Assembly: GCA_907163375.1 (NCBI GenBank)
Contig: CAJQUW010001819.1
Location: 186,001 to 250,000, forward strand
Length of the DNA stretch: 64,000 nt
Direction: 5' to 3'
Source: Prostheceraeus crozeri
Lineage: Eukaryota > Platyhelminthes > Polycladida > Euryleptidae
Each line of letters opens with the position of its first letter. The first letter of the stretch is position 1. The position numbers were made by a program, and so were the translations under genes. This document shows, one piece after another, positions 24,415-34,021 of this stretch. The notes under the pieces are model-generated. The model made no database searches. It saw nothing but the letters and a program-made list of their open reading frames with translations, and was not told the origin of the DNA.

Positions 24415-24870
24415 AATGGTAGGGGAGGGTGGGGCACATTGAACAACAAGCCTTTTCTCCGAAACTATAAATATGGAAACTTCATGCCTTAAGACGTTGT
24501 TTATTATAACAGATACACATAATTTCTCTGATAGTTTCAATTGTTTTTATTCTCCATCATTTTTTCACAGGATTTTCCAAAATTTCAATGAAAATGTAGA
24601 TTTTCAAAAAATCGGAACTTTTATTTTATTATAAACAACAACTTTTGGGTATATTTTTATTAGACAGCATTTTTCTCAAGCATTCTTTATCAATTTCATT
24701 AATCTGATAGTTGAAGCCATCTGAGTGCATGCATGAAGCTATATTTGAACACGAGGACGTTCTTGAAAAGTTATAGCGATGTGGAGTGCGGCACATTGAA
24801 CCATCCAATGTGGGGGACTTTGGACATAGTTCATAGTGCCTCACTTCGATACTCATTTTTTTCTTTTTTT
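24415..24870. repeat. Dispersed repeat, copy 2
   Basis: Begins GGGGAGGGTGGGGCACATTG and ends near GATACTCATTTTTTT. It aligns by eye with 17690-17860, sharing ATGCATG...GAGGACGTTC and GCACATTGAACCATCC-ATG-GGG. Non-coding. Confidence 0.5.
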
Positions 24871-24879
24871 GAGTAGACG

Positions 24880-25345
24880 AATTGATTTACAAGTTATGTC
24901 ATGTGATTATGCTACATTAAATAAGAAGTCAAGCAGCTTACACGTAGACACTTTCAGAGAGCTGGAGACAGCGATTTCTTCAGGAAGTGCGTCCCAGTCA
25001 TCCAAAATTCTTTGGGAGAAAGAATTAAGCGAGTGCTACAATTACACGGCTGTCTGTAGAGTCTCAGAGAGTGACCACGAGTGTTTGATGCATTTCTTAT
25101 GAAAAAAGTGTTTGGAACAGAGGGCGTTCGGTGATTCATAATTTTGAATATTCCGCGAGGTCCATTTTTGTCGACGACATTGGAGGGATAGTAAATTTAA
25201 ATGTCTTAGTCGTTCTTCGTATGGAATGGATGTCAAGCCATGAACATTCCGAGTCATGCAGCGTTCCACACGTTCGATCAGAACAAAGTCTTTGGATAAG
25301 GATGGATTCCAAACTGGGACGGCATATTCTTGGTGTGGGCGAACT
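24880..25345 (-). mobile_element. LINE 3' fragment (CR1/L2-type), reverse strand
   Basis: Reading the minus strand from 25345, the frames give LVRPHQEYAVPVWNPSL, then ERVERCMTR, GLTSIPYEERLRHLNLLSLQ and later FSQRILDDWDALPEEI. This is the tail of a CR1-group LINE reverse-transcriptase protein (usual forms: RATKMV..L..L.YEERL..L.L.SL..RR and F..R....WN.LP..V). Frame changes separate the pieces and the 5' part is absent. Confidence 0.8.
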
Positions 25346-26149
25346 ATGAGGTGTAAAGCTTCATAAATACGTTAGGGTCTCTTGACATGAGGGTTTCTTG
25401 ACAAAAAGGATGGTGTGCTGTGCGAATTTGAGTTGATTGAATCCATGCCAATCAAACATTGTCATTTTAACTGTATTGTTGAAGTAATAACCTTTGATTT
25501 CGTATTTTTTTACCAAGCGCATTTAGTAAAAATCACGTTATTATCTTGGGCACACATTTCAGGAGTTGGAATAGGCCTCTAGATGTTATTGCATCAATAT
25601 TTTCTAACTTTAATTGAAAATTATGCCAATGATAAGCAGCTAATTAAATGGCCAGTATGGTATGTCTCACCCTTTCATTGCAAGGCAAACAAAAAAATAA
25701 AATGTCTAATTCTATTTAAATGGATCTTATATTAGGCAGCATGTTTTCTTTTTACCAGGAAATGGCCTGTGTTTATCCACTGGAAACTACAACAGGACTT
25801 ATATTGCTTTTCCAATATAAAATGAATGCCGATATATCAAAGGTCTTTATAGCAATTTTAGCTGCAAAGCTTGTTCTAAAATAATTGTAACACATACTTA
25901 ATTGTTGCAAACATCGTAATACTATTTTATGCATAAATTTCAATGGATCACGTAAAACAATGCAATTTAAAAATTCGATGCAATACTTTTTTAATACTAT
26001 TCCTTGTTTTGGAACAAAAAGAAATCATTTGCTGATGTGTTTTCAATAGAACAATCCGTAAGACAATTCAAATCCTTAGCTTGATGATTCATCTCTGGAC
26101 ATGAAACTTGCAAGCGACTTTACATTTTGATTAATTTGAGGAGGGCCGG
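25346..26149. other. No gene seen
   Basis: AT-rich DNA without recognisable coding or repeat structure. Confidence 0.4.
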
Positions 26150-26608
26150 CTATCCTCAGAAACTCATCCTTGATTCATACTCGTCTTTGATAAGATCGGT
26201 TTTATTGTAGCCTACGCCTTTCCTGTATTGCAATGCATCGGAATGCCTCTTGCATAAATTGCTAGTTGTGGAACGCAGAGCTTTGCCTATTGCTGGTGCC
26301 AACCCTAACCAATTCCCCTCTCTTTTGACTGTTGCTGAAAATACATGTGTAAAATTGATGCGTGCTATTGTCATGCATGACGAGCATTTACTGCGTGGCT
26401 TGTTTAATACTTGGCATGCAGGACATACTCGAAGTACCCAACTCTTGGTCGCTCGTTTTGGACGAGCAACCCGCTTCAGCCAATCTTTTGTAAAGTTTTA
26501 TAAATTTGTGGCTTGTTAGATTATCTATATCTTATGTCTGTATTTTGTAACTTGTATGCTTCCACCGACTTACCAAGTGGATCTAATAAAGCCATCATTC
26601 ATTTATTG
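26150..26608 (+). mobile_element. LINE 3' end fragment
   Basis: An 89-codon frame (26250-26519) ends HLLRGLFNTWHAGHTRSTQ and RATRFSQSFVKFYKF, the usual ending of CR1/L2-group LINE proteins, where a conserved R-T-RF--SF motif precedes the stop. It is followed by a short 3' region with AATAAA and ATTCATTTATT. Only the last part of the element remains. Confidence 0.65.
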
Positions 26609-26689
26609 ACACATTTGAAATAAGAAGATTTATTAAAATGCGAATTATACATAAACTAATTATGCAAAATTGCCTGTCGACTACAACTT

Positions 26690-27202
26690 AATTACAAAAT
26701 GACCTTAATATCCTGAAAGAAACAATAAAAGGCGAAATCAGTGAAACAAAACTGAAAGAAATTAAGTCCGGAATCGCATAGATCTTGGCCACCTACGTTG
26801 GCCCCCATGTGCAGCAGCAAAGCACGGGCGTTGGCACGCTGTAAACAAGGACTCAGTCTTCCATGAATACCTCTGTCTATTCCATCACGTGAGGACACAG
26901 TTTGAAGGGATAGGCGAGAAGCAAGTGCCGTAAACGGAAGCTGCTAACGGCTCACAGTGCCACCCCAGTTCAGCACACTTCGAGTAGTTCTCATTTTTCT
27001 TCCTGTCCTCAGCCAAATCAGGAGCAGACTCTGCGGTGACTCTCGCTGACAACAACGAGTTAGAATTTAGCGGATGAGTCACCGTGAGATCAAGCGCCGC
27101 TGAGCGACCAAGGTGTGATGAAGGCAAGAGAATATCAGCCGGACGTTTCTGATCATGCCCCAGGTTACCACCTTTCTCCAACTGAGGTGCCAAGTGAGCC
27201 AT
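26690..27202 (-). mobile_element. Retroelement-derived coding remnant, reverse strand
   Basis: The minus strand reads RPADILLPSSHLGRSAALDL then TVTHPLNSNSLLSARVTAES, CAELGWHCEPLAASVYG and, in another frame, HGRLSPCLQRANARALLLHM. The block RPAD--LP---G--AA-D--V--PL...A--C--LGW---PL---V-G plus L-RANA--L is one I associate with the C-terminal part of non-LTR retroelement proteins common in invertebrates. The exact clade is unknown to me. At least one frame change. Confidence 0.55.
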
Positions 27203-27401
27203 TCATTTATTCATTCAGGAAATGAGCGTGGTACTGTATCTTGAGATCAGCGAACTTCTGAAATATGTTCAACACAAAAACATGCTACAAAAGTCCGTAT
27301 TATCATAATACTTTGGCTGTCTTAAGGTCAGTTCACATCCATCTGTATTTTTACACAGAAGTAGATGTCCTGTATTACAGAACGCCGGTTCTGTTTTAAA
27401 A

Positions 27402-28822
27402 ATGGCTCCCAGTCTTGGCATCGTATCGATTTCAAAATCCAGAGCAACTAAAGCGATTCACAATACTCTGTATAACACGTATGGATTTTGCTTTCGCGTC
27501 ACTTTCCAGTTCGTCATGATTGTGGAACGTGAAGACATACTGAAAGTTCTCACCGCACTGCGTCACATCTACGCGATTCATAGCAAGTTGAGAAGAAGAA
27601 CACGCTGGTGGATTCGTCCAGCTTTTCAACGCCGACTTGATTGCAGTGAATTCTGCAAGTTTATTCCTCATATACGCGACAACGATGAAGAGATCTTCTT
27701 CAAGTATTTTCGCATGTCTATGGATAGATGCAGTCATCTTCTATCTCTTGTTTCTCAGCAAATCAAAAAGTCATCCTTTCGAGAGCCTGTCTGTCCAGAT
27801 GAAAGAATGACCATTACCTTGGTATATTTGTCAAGTGGGTGCTCCCAACAAGACCTGTCATTTCGTTTCCAACGAGGACGCTCCACGATAAGAAATATTT
27901 TGAGAGAAACCGTCAAAGCACTATGGGAGGTCCTCTCACCTGAGTATCTGACCTGTCCAAGGACAAAGGAAGAATGGAAGACAATCGGTCGTGGTTTCTG
28001 GCAACGTTGGAATTTTCCTAACGCTCTGGGTGCCATTGACGGGAAGCATTTTCACATCATATGTCCAGGATCATCAGGATCGGAATTCTTCAACTATAAA
28101 CATAGATTCAGCTCGCTTGTTTTAGCAATGTGTGACTCGAACTACGTTTTCACATACGTCAGTGTTGGAAGTGCTGGCAGGGAAGGAGACGCTGGTGTCT
28201 TTGCGGGATCTGACCTCCTGCTATCGTTGGAGAACAATCTTCTCAATATTCCTCCAGATGAAGAGGTACCGGTACGCGGAAGTGACGCAGAGTTACCATA
28301 TGCAATAGTGGGGATGAAGCCTTTCCGCTGAAATCCTTTCTGATGCGGCCTTATCCATACCGTGGACGAAGGGCTTCTACATCACGAGAAAGCTCTACTT
28401 CCTACCGAGAAAAAATCTTCAACTATCGGCTTTCACGAGCACGCAGAATGATAGAAAATAGCTTCGGAGTATTAACTGCACGTTGGAGACTTTTCAGCCA
28501 TCCAATCAATTCAGATATTGAAAATTGTGAGGCGTTTATAAAAGCAGCTTTCGCCTTGCATAATTATCTTCAAATTGAAAAATCCGGTTTTGAGGATGAA
28601 TCAAAGCAATACATTCCTTCTGATTTCGTTGATCGTGACGATCCCAATGGCGAGGTCATTCCCGGAAAATGGAGAAACTTTGCCAATACTGGTGGCACTA
28701 CTGAAATTGGACGTATGGGATCCAATAATTCCGCACGCAGCTTGAGTAGAGTGAGAGATAAATTTGCTGAATTTTTCATTTTTCCATGTGGGGCTGTTCC
28801 CTGGCAGAATCAATGCATCTGA
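27402..28822 (+). pseudogene. Harbinger DDE transposase (HARBI1-like), one frameshift
   Basis: The first 309 codons (27402-28331) and a second frame (to 28822) together cover a HARBI1-type DDE_Tnp_4 protein of the usual length. Catalytic residues are all visible: GAIDGKHFHI (first Asp, about residue 212), GDAGVFAGS (second Asp, about 263) and RMIENSFGVL (Glu, near 28455). An HTH-like region precedes them (SSGCSQQDLSFRFQRGRSTI). The frames change near 28305, where the family sequence IVGDEAFPL reads IVGMKPFR: one G of a G-run appears lost. Otherwise the gene is well preserved, so the copy is fairly young. Confidence 0.9.
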
Positions 28823-29566
28823 TAGACTTTCTATTTACATTATATTTCTATTACTTTCTACTATACATGTACATTGTGTATAGCAGCTTCATGTAAGTGC
28901 ATTGGTTTATGTTGCTTTCGTGTTTATAGCGCACGTGAGGTGCGCAGCCTCCCTTTGTTATGATTGACTATTCGATTTCAGTTGAGAAACATACATATAC
29001 ATTAAACGGAATATAAAATTTTCATTGCTTTGGAACAGCCGAAATCCATCTATATCATTTGGTCAAACAGATATACTAAATAATGCTAAAGTACAGTGTA
29101 TATCCACCACCTATCCAAAAATTTAATCAAAAAATATGGTGGTTTTAAAAACATAATAAGCCCTTACAAGAAGTTTAAAACTATCAAAAGTATGGAATTT
29201 CATATTGACTTAAGCTTAGCAATTCGTGCTGTACACTTGTAGTTTTCCATGAAAAAGGAATGAGATTGCCCTTATTAAATTGCATCATTATCCATAGGTC
29301 TATTAGATATGAAATCGGATGCGTGATATTTTTTGCGATATTTAATTGTGATCATTATAAGCCTCCTTGTCAGATGATTACATACGGACTCATATGGTTA
29401 TATACGTATGCCCATCCCGTGCTTACAGATTAAAGGCCTAGAATGCAACATAGTATAATCGACTTATCATATTTCAATATTCGCGAGGTTTTTGATTGCC
29501 CAGTAAAGTAAGATGTACAAAAGCACGCTTTCCAATTGAGAAAAATGCAAATTTATTTAGGCTACA
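28823..29566. other. Harbinger non-coding spacer
   Basis: AT-rich DNA between the convergent transposase and MADF-like genes. Nothing further recognised. Confidence 0.5.
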
Positions 29567-29843
29567 TTACGATAGACTCATTAGATTTTGAGAAATGTAT
29601 GAAGTGTCAGGTGTCATATCGCCTACTATTTCAGGGCAAATAATGCCAGCTCGTACACTGTACTGCAGCTCTTGGTGTTTAAACATAGCGAATTGTCGGA
29701 GATTGTCCGGCATATTTCGTAGTTCATCGGCCAGTAGTTCAGCGTACTTCGCACATTCGTCCTTCTTATCGTTTTTAAGAAGATCAACACACAAGTTCAA
29801 CGTGTGATCCATCTTCCCCTCAATGGAAAGTTGTTGAAGACTA
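29567..29843 (-). pseudogene. C-terminal part of the Harbinger MADF-like gene
   Basis: Minus-strand codons read SLQQLSIEGKMDHTLN and then ECAKYAELLADELRNMPDNL, a helical tail like that of MADF/BESS-type proteins, ending MSLS before a stop. The frame enters from the TTAA at 29844-29847, where piggyBac B inserted, and is in phase with the N-terminal part that resumes at the TTAA at 33234-33237. It is therefore the severed 3' part of that gene. Confidence 0.75.
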
Positions 29844-29847
29844 TTAA

Positions 29848-32800
29848 CCCATTATGTACTATCGTTCTAAAAATATGACAGGCAAATGAGCTGATCCTCT
29901 ACGCAGGTCCATACATGTTCAACAAGTAATGCACTTACCATCACGTTTGTTTTGAATTGACGAATGTATATGCAACAAAAATAAACATTTAAATGTCTTT
30001 GTTTATATATTACCTCGATACAAAATCAGCCATTTTCAATCAGCTGATCGCATTTGAACATCTGTCAAGTAAGGTGAGTAATTACATCCTATCAGTCATC
30101 AAAATAGATAAATGACATATATTCAGTAAAGCTGATTTCTCCATGAATGTGTGTGACAGAAAAAACCAAAATACCATCAGCTAGATAAGATAAATTTCAG
30201 CATTGAAAGTGCTGTCTTGTTTTTATGACAATAGGAGTTTGCCTACTGTTTCCTAATTTTGCGACATTTCGCTCAATTCTCAGAGATATTACATGAATAT
30301 TTAAGACGTATACATTTATCATTGTAAGAAAATACATATTTTCATACGTTAGCATTCAGGATAACCAAATAAGGATAAATAATGAATATCCACTCTCTAA
30401 ATATAGTTCAGGTATCATATTTATATGACAACAGGACCTTCAACAGGCGTTTCTTTATTTTCAGCAATGGAGAGATTGAAACTATAACGAACAGCCAAAG
30501 ACTTGGCTAATCAACTATTAGAGAAAGGAGACACGATTAGGAATATTGTTCTGATACCACCTGAACCAGATTCCTTTACAGATGAAGACGATTTTCTTGA
30601 TGACGATCTTGTAGGCGCTCCAATAGTGAAGGGCGATTGCGCCAGTACATACGAAGTTGTGTACGAAGAACAGCAGCTTGATGAAAGTGTAGATATTTCG
30701 CAGGAGCCAGAACCGTCTATGAAAAAGCTCAAAACGATTCCAAAACCTAAAACAAGTTGGACTCGAAAGTTTAAGGATAGTGACATAAGTTTAGAGAAGT
30801 TAGAATTCCAAACTAATTAGGTGCAAGAAAATTTGGAAAGCCATCTTCATGAAATGACTGATTCACCTGTGAAATTGTTTGAAGAAATGTTTGACTCGAA
30901 GGCTTATGAACTACTTGCCATAGAATCAAACCGCTATGCCCAACAGAAGAACATGCATAACATAAGTTTATGCCCAGATGATTTTCGTTCATTTGTTGGC
31001 TTCCTTATTTTCTCAGGTTATCATACCTTGCCCCCAGCAAAAACTATATTGGAGCCAGCGTGAAGATTTCGGAATAGAATTTGTCGAGAGCTGTTTCTCA
31101 CGAGATAGGTTCCTGCAAATTAAAAGCGTTCTTCACGTTGTTGATAATGATAATGTTAGCGATGATCCTCGAAAAGATTTCAAAGTGGCTCCGTTGTTTG
31201 ATTTACTGAATAGCAATTTCTTAAAATTCGGAATCCACGACGAGTTTGTCTGTGTAGATGAGCAGGTGGTCAAATATTTCGGTCATAACTCATTTAAACA
31301 ATTTATCCGTAATAAACCTACGAGGTTTGGTCTGAAAAACTGGAGTATCAATGGTTCGACAGGTTATTGTTACAATTTGAAACTTTATTGTGGTAGGGAG
31401 TCTTCATCAGATACCGGTGATTCAAAACTATGTCTCGGGTCGAAAGTAGTCATGGATCTGATTCGTAAAATTGGAGTATCAGGAGCAAATATTCTGACAA
31501 TGGACAACTTCTTCTGCTCACATGAGCTTCTGTGTTTCCTGAGAGAAAAAGGAATACCGGCATGTGGAACTATTCGTCATAACCGAACGAATGGGGCACC
31601 TCTCAAAGAAGATTCGGAATTAAAAAAAAGAAGGGAGAGGCAGCCAAGACGCCGTATTTGAGTGGAGAGTGGAGTTGAATGCGTAAAATGGTGAGTAGAG
31701 TGATTGTTTAAACCATTGTATAACTGTGCAATTATGCATGATAACAATTATAATCAACTAAATATACATGTAATTGCATATACCGGTACAGTGTGTAGTG
31801 AGTACAGATTTTCTAGCCTACAAATATCAATTACAGTTATAAAATGTATAGAACAATGCATAACATCAACAATGATAAATAATAGTGAATAGGTGACTGA
31901 AACACTTGAATATTGTCAGATTTTTATTCACTGCTTAGTAAAGGGACACAGCCAAAAGAGTTACACCGACAGTTACCATGTCATGTTTTCATTGATAGTA
32001 GGCCTATAAAGATACTATTTCTGTCTTTTACAGGAACGACAATAGGTGTGTGTCCTTAGCGACGAACTTTCGATATGATCGAACGGAAAGTACTTCCAAA
32101 AGGTATGTCAAGAAGTCTGGAAAAGTGGACGTTTATCTCCCGGGATTGGTTTCACTATACAATAAGACGATGGGAGGCGTCGACAGCATGGACGGTTTTG
32201 TGAATCGATATCGCATTGCTATTTCGAGCAAGAAATGGTATTGGTGTCTTATAACAAATCTAATTTATGTATGTCTATCGAATGCTTGGGTGCTGCATCG
32301 TAAATTACGTGGTCAGGACAGAAATACTATGACACTCCTGGAATTCCGAAGTGAGGTGGCTTTATACTATATGAATTCTTACGAAACAAGAATCGGGTAT
32401 TCTGATGGAAGAATCAGTGACCCAATCTTTTCCCTTCGATTCGATGGGATTGAACATTTTATGCAAACGCGTGCAAGTCAGCGTCGCTTTCAAGGCTTCC
32501 AGTGCTCGCGAAAACCTGTGACCTATTGTCAAAAATGCAATATTACCCTCTGCAAGCACTGTTTTCCGACTTATCACGTAAAATGACAATGCTATTACAT
32601 TGAATCTCTCAGTTCATCCTGTCAACAACAGAAGTTTTGCTAGTTTTGTGAACTTTTCATTATCAAAATATTATACAATAAACATAGTACATAAAGATTT
32701 TCTTAGAAAATGCAAATACATCTTCATCATTCCATTAAATGTCGTATCGTCATATTTTTATGACATGTCCATATCCTTGAAATAGACATAGAATATATTA

Positions 32801-32889
32801 CTGGAGTTATAGCACATCAATATTGACCTGATTCTGCATAAAACACGTAATTTTCGCAATAATCTGATAAATAGAACATGAAGCCGTCC
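29848..32889 (+). mobile_element. piggyBac-type transposon (copy B) inside the Harbinger element
   Basis: The left end is TTAA followed by CCCATTATGTACTATCG. TTAA occurs again at 32890-32893. The host frame (MADF-like gene) is continuous and in phase if everything between the outer TTAAs is skipped, which is the main evidence for the boundaries. The right terminal bases do not match the left well, so that end may be damaged. A complete-length, decayed transposase with an intron lies inside. Confidence 0.75.
30467..32586 (+). pseudogene. piggyBac transposase (copy B), decayed, with one intron
   Basis: The reading starts at ATG 30467 (MERLKL) and runs through ANQLLEKGDTIRNIVLIPPE, an acidic stretch, then FVCVDEQVVKYFG (first catalytic Asp), NILTMDNFFCSHELL (second) and TMGGVDSMDGFVNRYRI (third), ending with a Cys-rich tail, CQKCNITLCKHCF. 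A GT-AG intron (GTGAGTAG at 31691 to TTTTACAG at 32033) restores VKW/NDNRCVSL. Damage: in-frame stops near 30485, 30820 and 31660 and a frame change near 31055. Dead, but every domain of the family is present. Confidence 0.88.
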
Positions 32890-32896
32890 TTAATGG

Positions 32897-33233
32897 GAAA
32901 AGACTATTTAAAGACTATTGAAAGTTGTTCTGATCATCCCCTGAGAGAAATGTTTGTGTCTAAAGTCCAACATCGTGTGAATCGGCATACAAAACCCAGC
33001 TGTGCTCTTTGCAGACCCTTCGCTAGGACGAAGCGCTTCGCTTCGTCTTTTATTTGCTATTGTAAATAGTTTTGTTCAGTGTTCTATTTTACTTTTTACT
33101 CACTTTTTATGATTCTGCCATGTAAGCTCTTCTTTGCATTCTTATGTTTACTATTGACTATCGTGATATGTACTGCGCTTACCGATTGTAACTTGTAAGG
33201 CAATAAAGAGATTCATTCTTATCTTATCTTATC
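32897..33233 (+). mobile_element. 5'-truncated LINE landed at the piggyBac B junction
   Basis: A 337-base piece encodes the last residues of a LINE protein (HPLREMFVSKVQHRVNRHTK, then FARTKRFASSFICYC and stop) and ends AATAAAG...(CTTAT)n. It is bracketed by TTAATGG at 32890-32896 and 33234-33240, a 7-base target duplication that includes the piggyBac TTAA. It thus arrived after piggyBac B. Confidence 0.8.
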
Positions 33234-33730
33234 TTAATGGATGACTTGCACGTAGATCGCTGACGCTTTCTTGACGGTGCTATCTCTTTCGAAGAGCTGG
33301 AATCTTCATCGTGGTGGCCCGATAAGTTCGAGCTGTTGAGCGAGCTGTTGAGATCAACAGATGAAGTAGGGAGACGTTTCTTTGGGAGATTTGACGAAGT
33401 CTTCCGTCGCTCTATGAAGGAGTCGAGGAACTTCATTTGTTTGAAGATAGGGTTACATGAATGCAGATTTTCTGTATCTTCAGCTGATTGCCTGCTTGTT
33501 GTCTTCAACGATCTCTTAAAGCGCGAATATTCACCTCGTAAGTATTGAAATCGAGATTGAAATTGTTCCGGATTTTCTCCTCCGATAGCTGTATTTATTT
33601 CAGTCCAGGCACATCGTCGTTTGTTGATGTCTTTATAATCCGATGATTGTGTGTCATACAATAGTTTACGAGACTCAACTTCGATCATGAGCAATTCATC
33701 GAATTGAAGCTGCAGTTGTTTCTTCGTCAT
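33224..33730 (-). pseudogene. N-terminal part of the Harbinger MADF/Myb-like gene
   Basis: Starting MTKKQLQLQFDELLMIEVES, the first 90 residues form a MADF (Myb/SANT-like) DNA-binding domain: L--EV--R--LYD, then Y-D---R--AW-EI, with W and the later RFQYLRGEYSRFKRS. A Ser-rich and basic tail (PSRKRQRSTCKSS) follows. In Harbinger elements this second protein binds DNA and helps the transposase enter the nucleus. The frame is cut by the piggyBac/LINE insertion: its present last residues (IKIR, stop) are read from the LINE's CTTAT tail. Its severed 3' part is at 29567-29843. Confidence 0.88.
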
Positions 33731-34021
33731 CTTGCTTCGAATGTGTGGCTTACATTAGACTCTCACTTTATGCACGCTTCTTAACGGCGTCTATGTCAGC
33801 TAATCTCAGCCATAAAACGTCAGCTACAAACCCTGTGTTCTGTAAAAGTTGAACATTGACCAACTTGTCTGTTTTCAACAAAATTTCTGTTCTGTGTTCA
33901 CATAAGGAGGATGACTCACCGCCACAAACCCTTTCTGTTTTACAGAATAGATGTTCTGTAAAAACAGAACGCAATCTGTATTACAGAACTAAAAATACAG
34001 AGCGATGTGAACCGGCCTTTA

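Larger units (their letters stand above)
27325..34018 (+). mobile_element. Full-length PIF/Harbinger transposon with nested insertions
   Basis: The ends are inverted repeats: left AGGTCAGTTCACATC followed by CTGTATTTTTA; right, read inward, AGGCCGGTTCACATC followed by CTGTATTTTTA. Both are flanked by TTA (27322-27324 and 34019-34021), the Harbinger target. ACAGAA/TTCTGT words crowd both subterminal regions and may bind the transposase. Inside lie the two classical genes: a DDE transposase (plus) and a MADF/Myb-like gene (minus). Removing the piggyBac and LINE insertions leaves about 3.3 kb, the normal size. The intact TTA duplication suggests moderate age. Confidence 0.9.
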
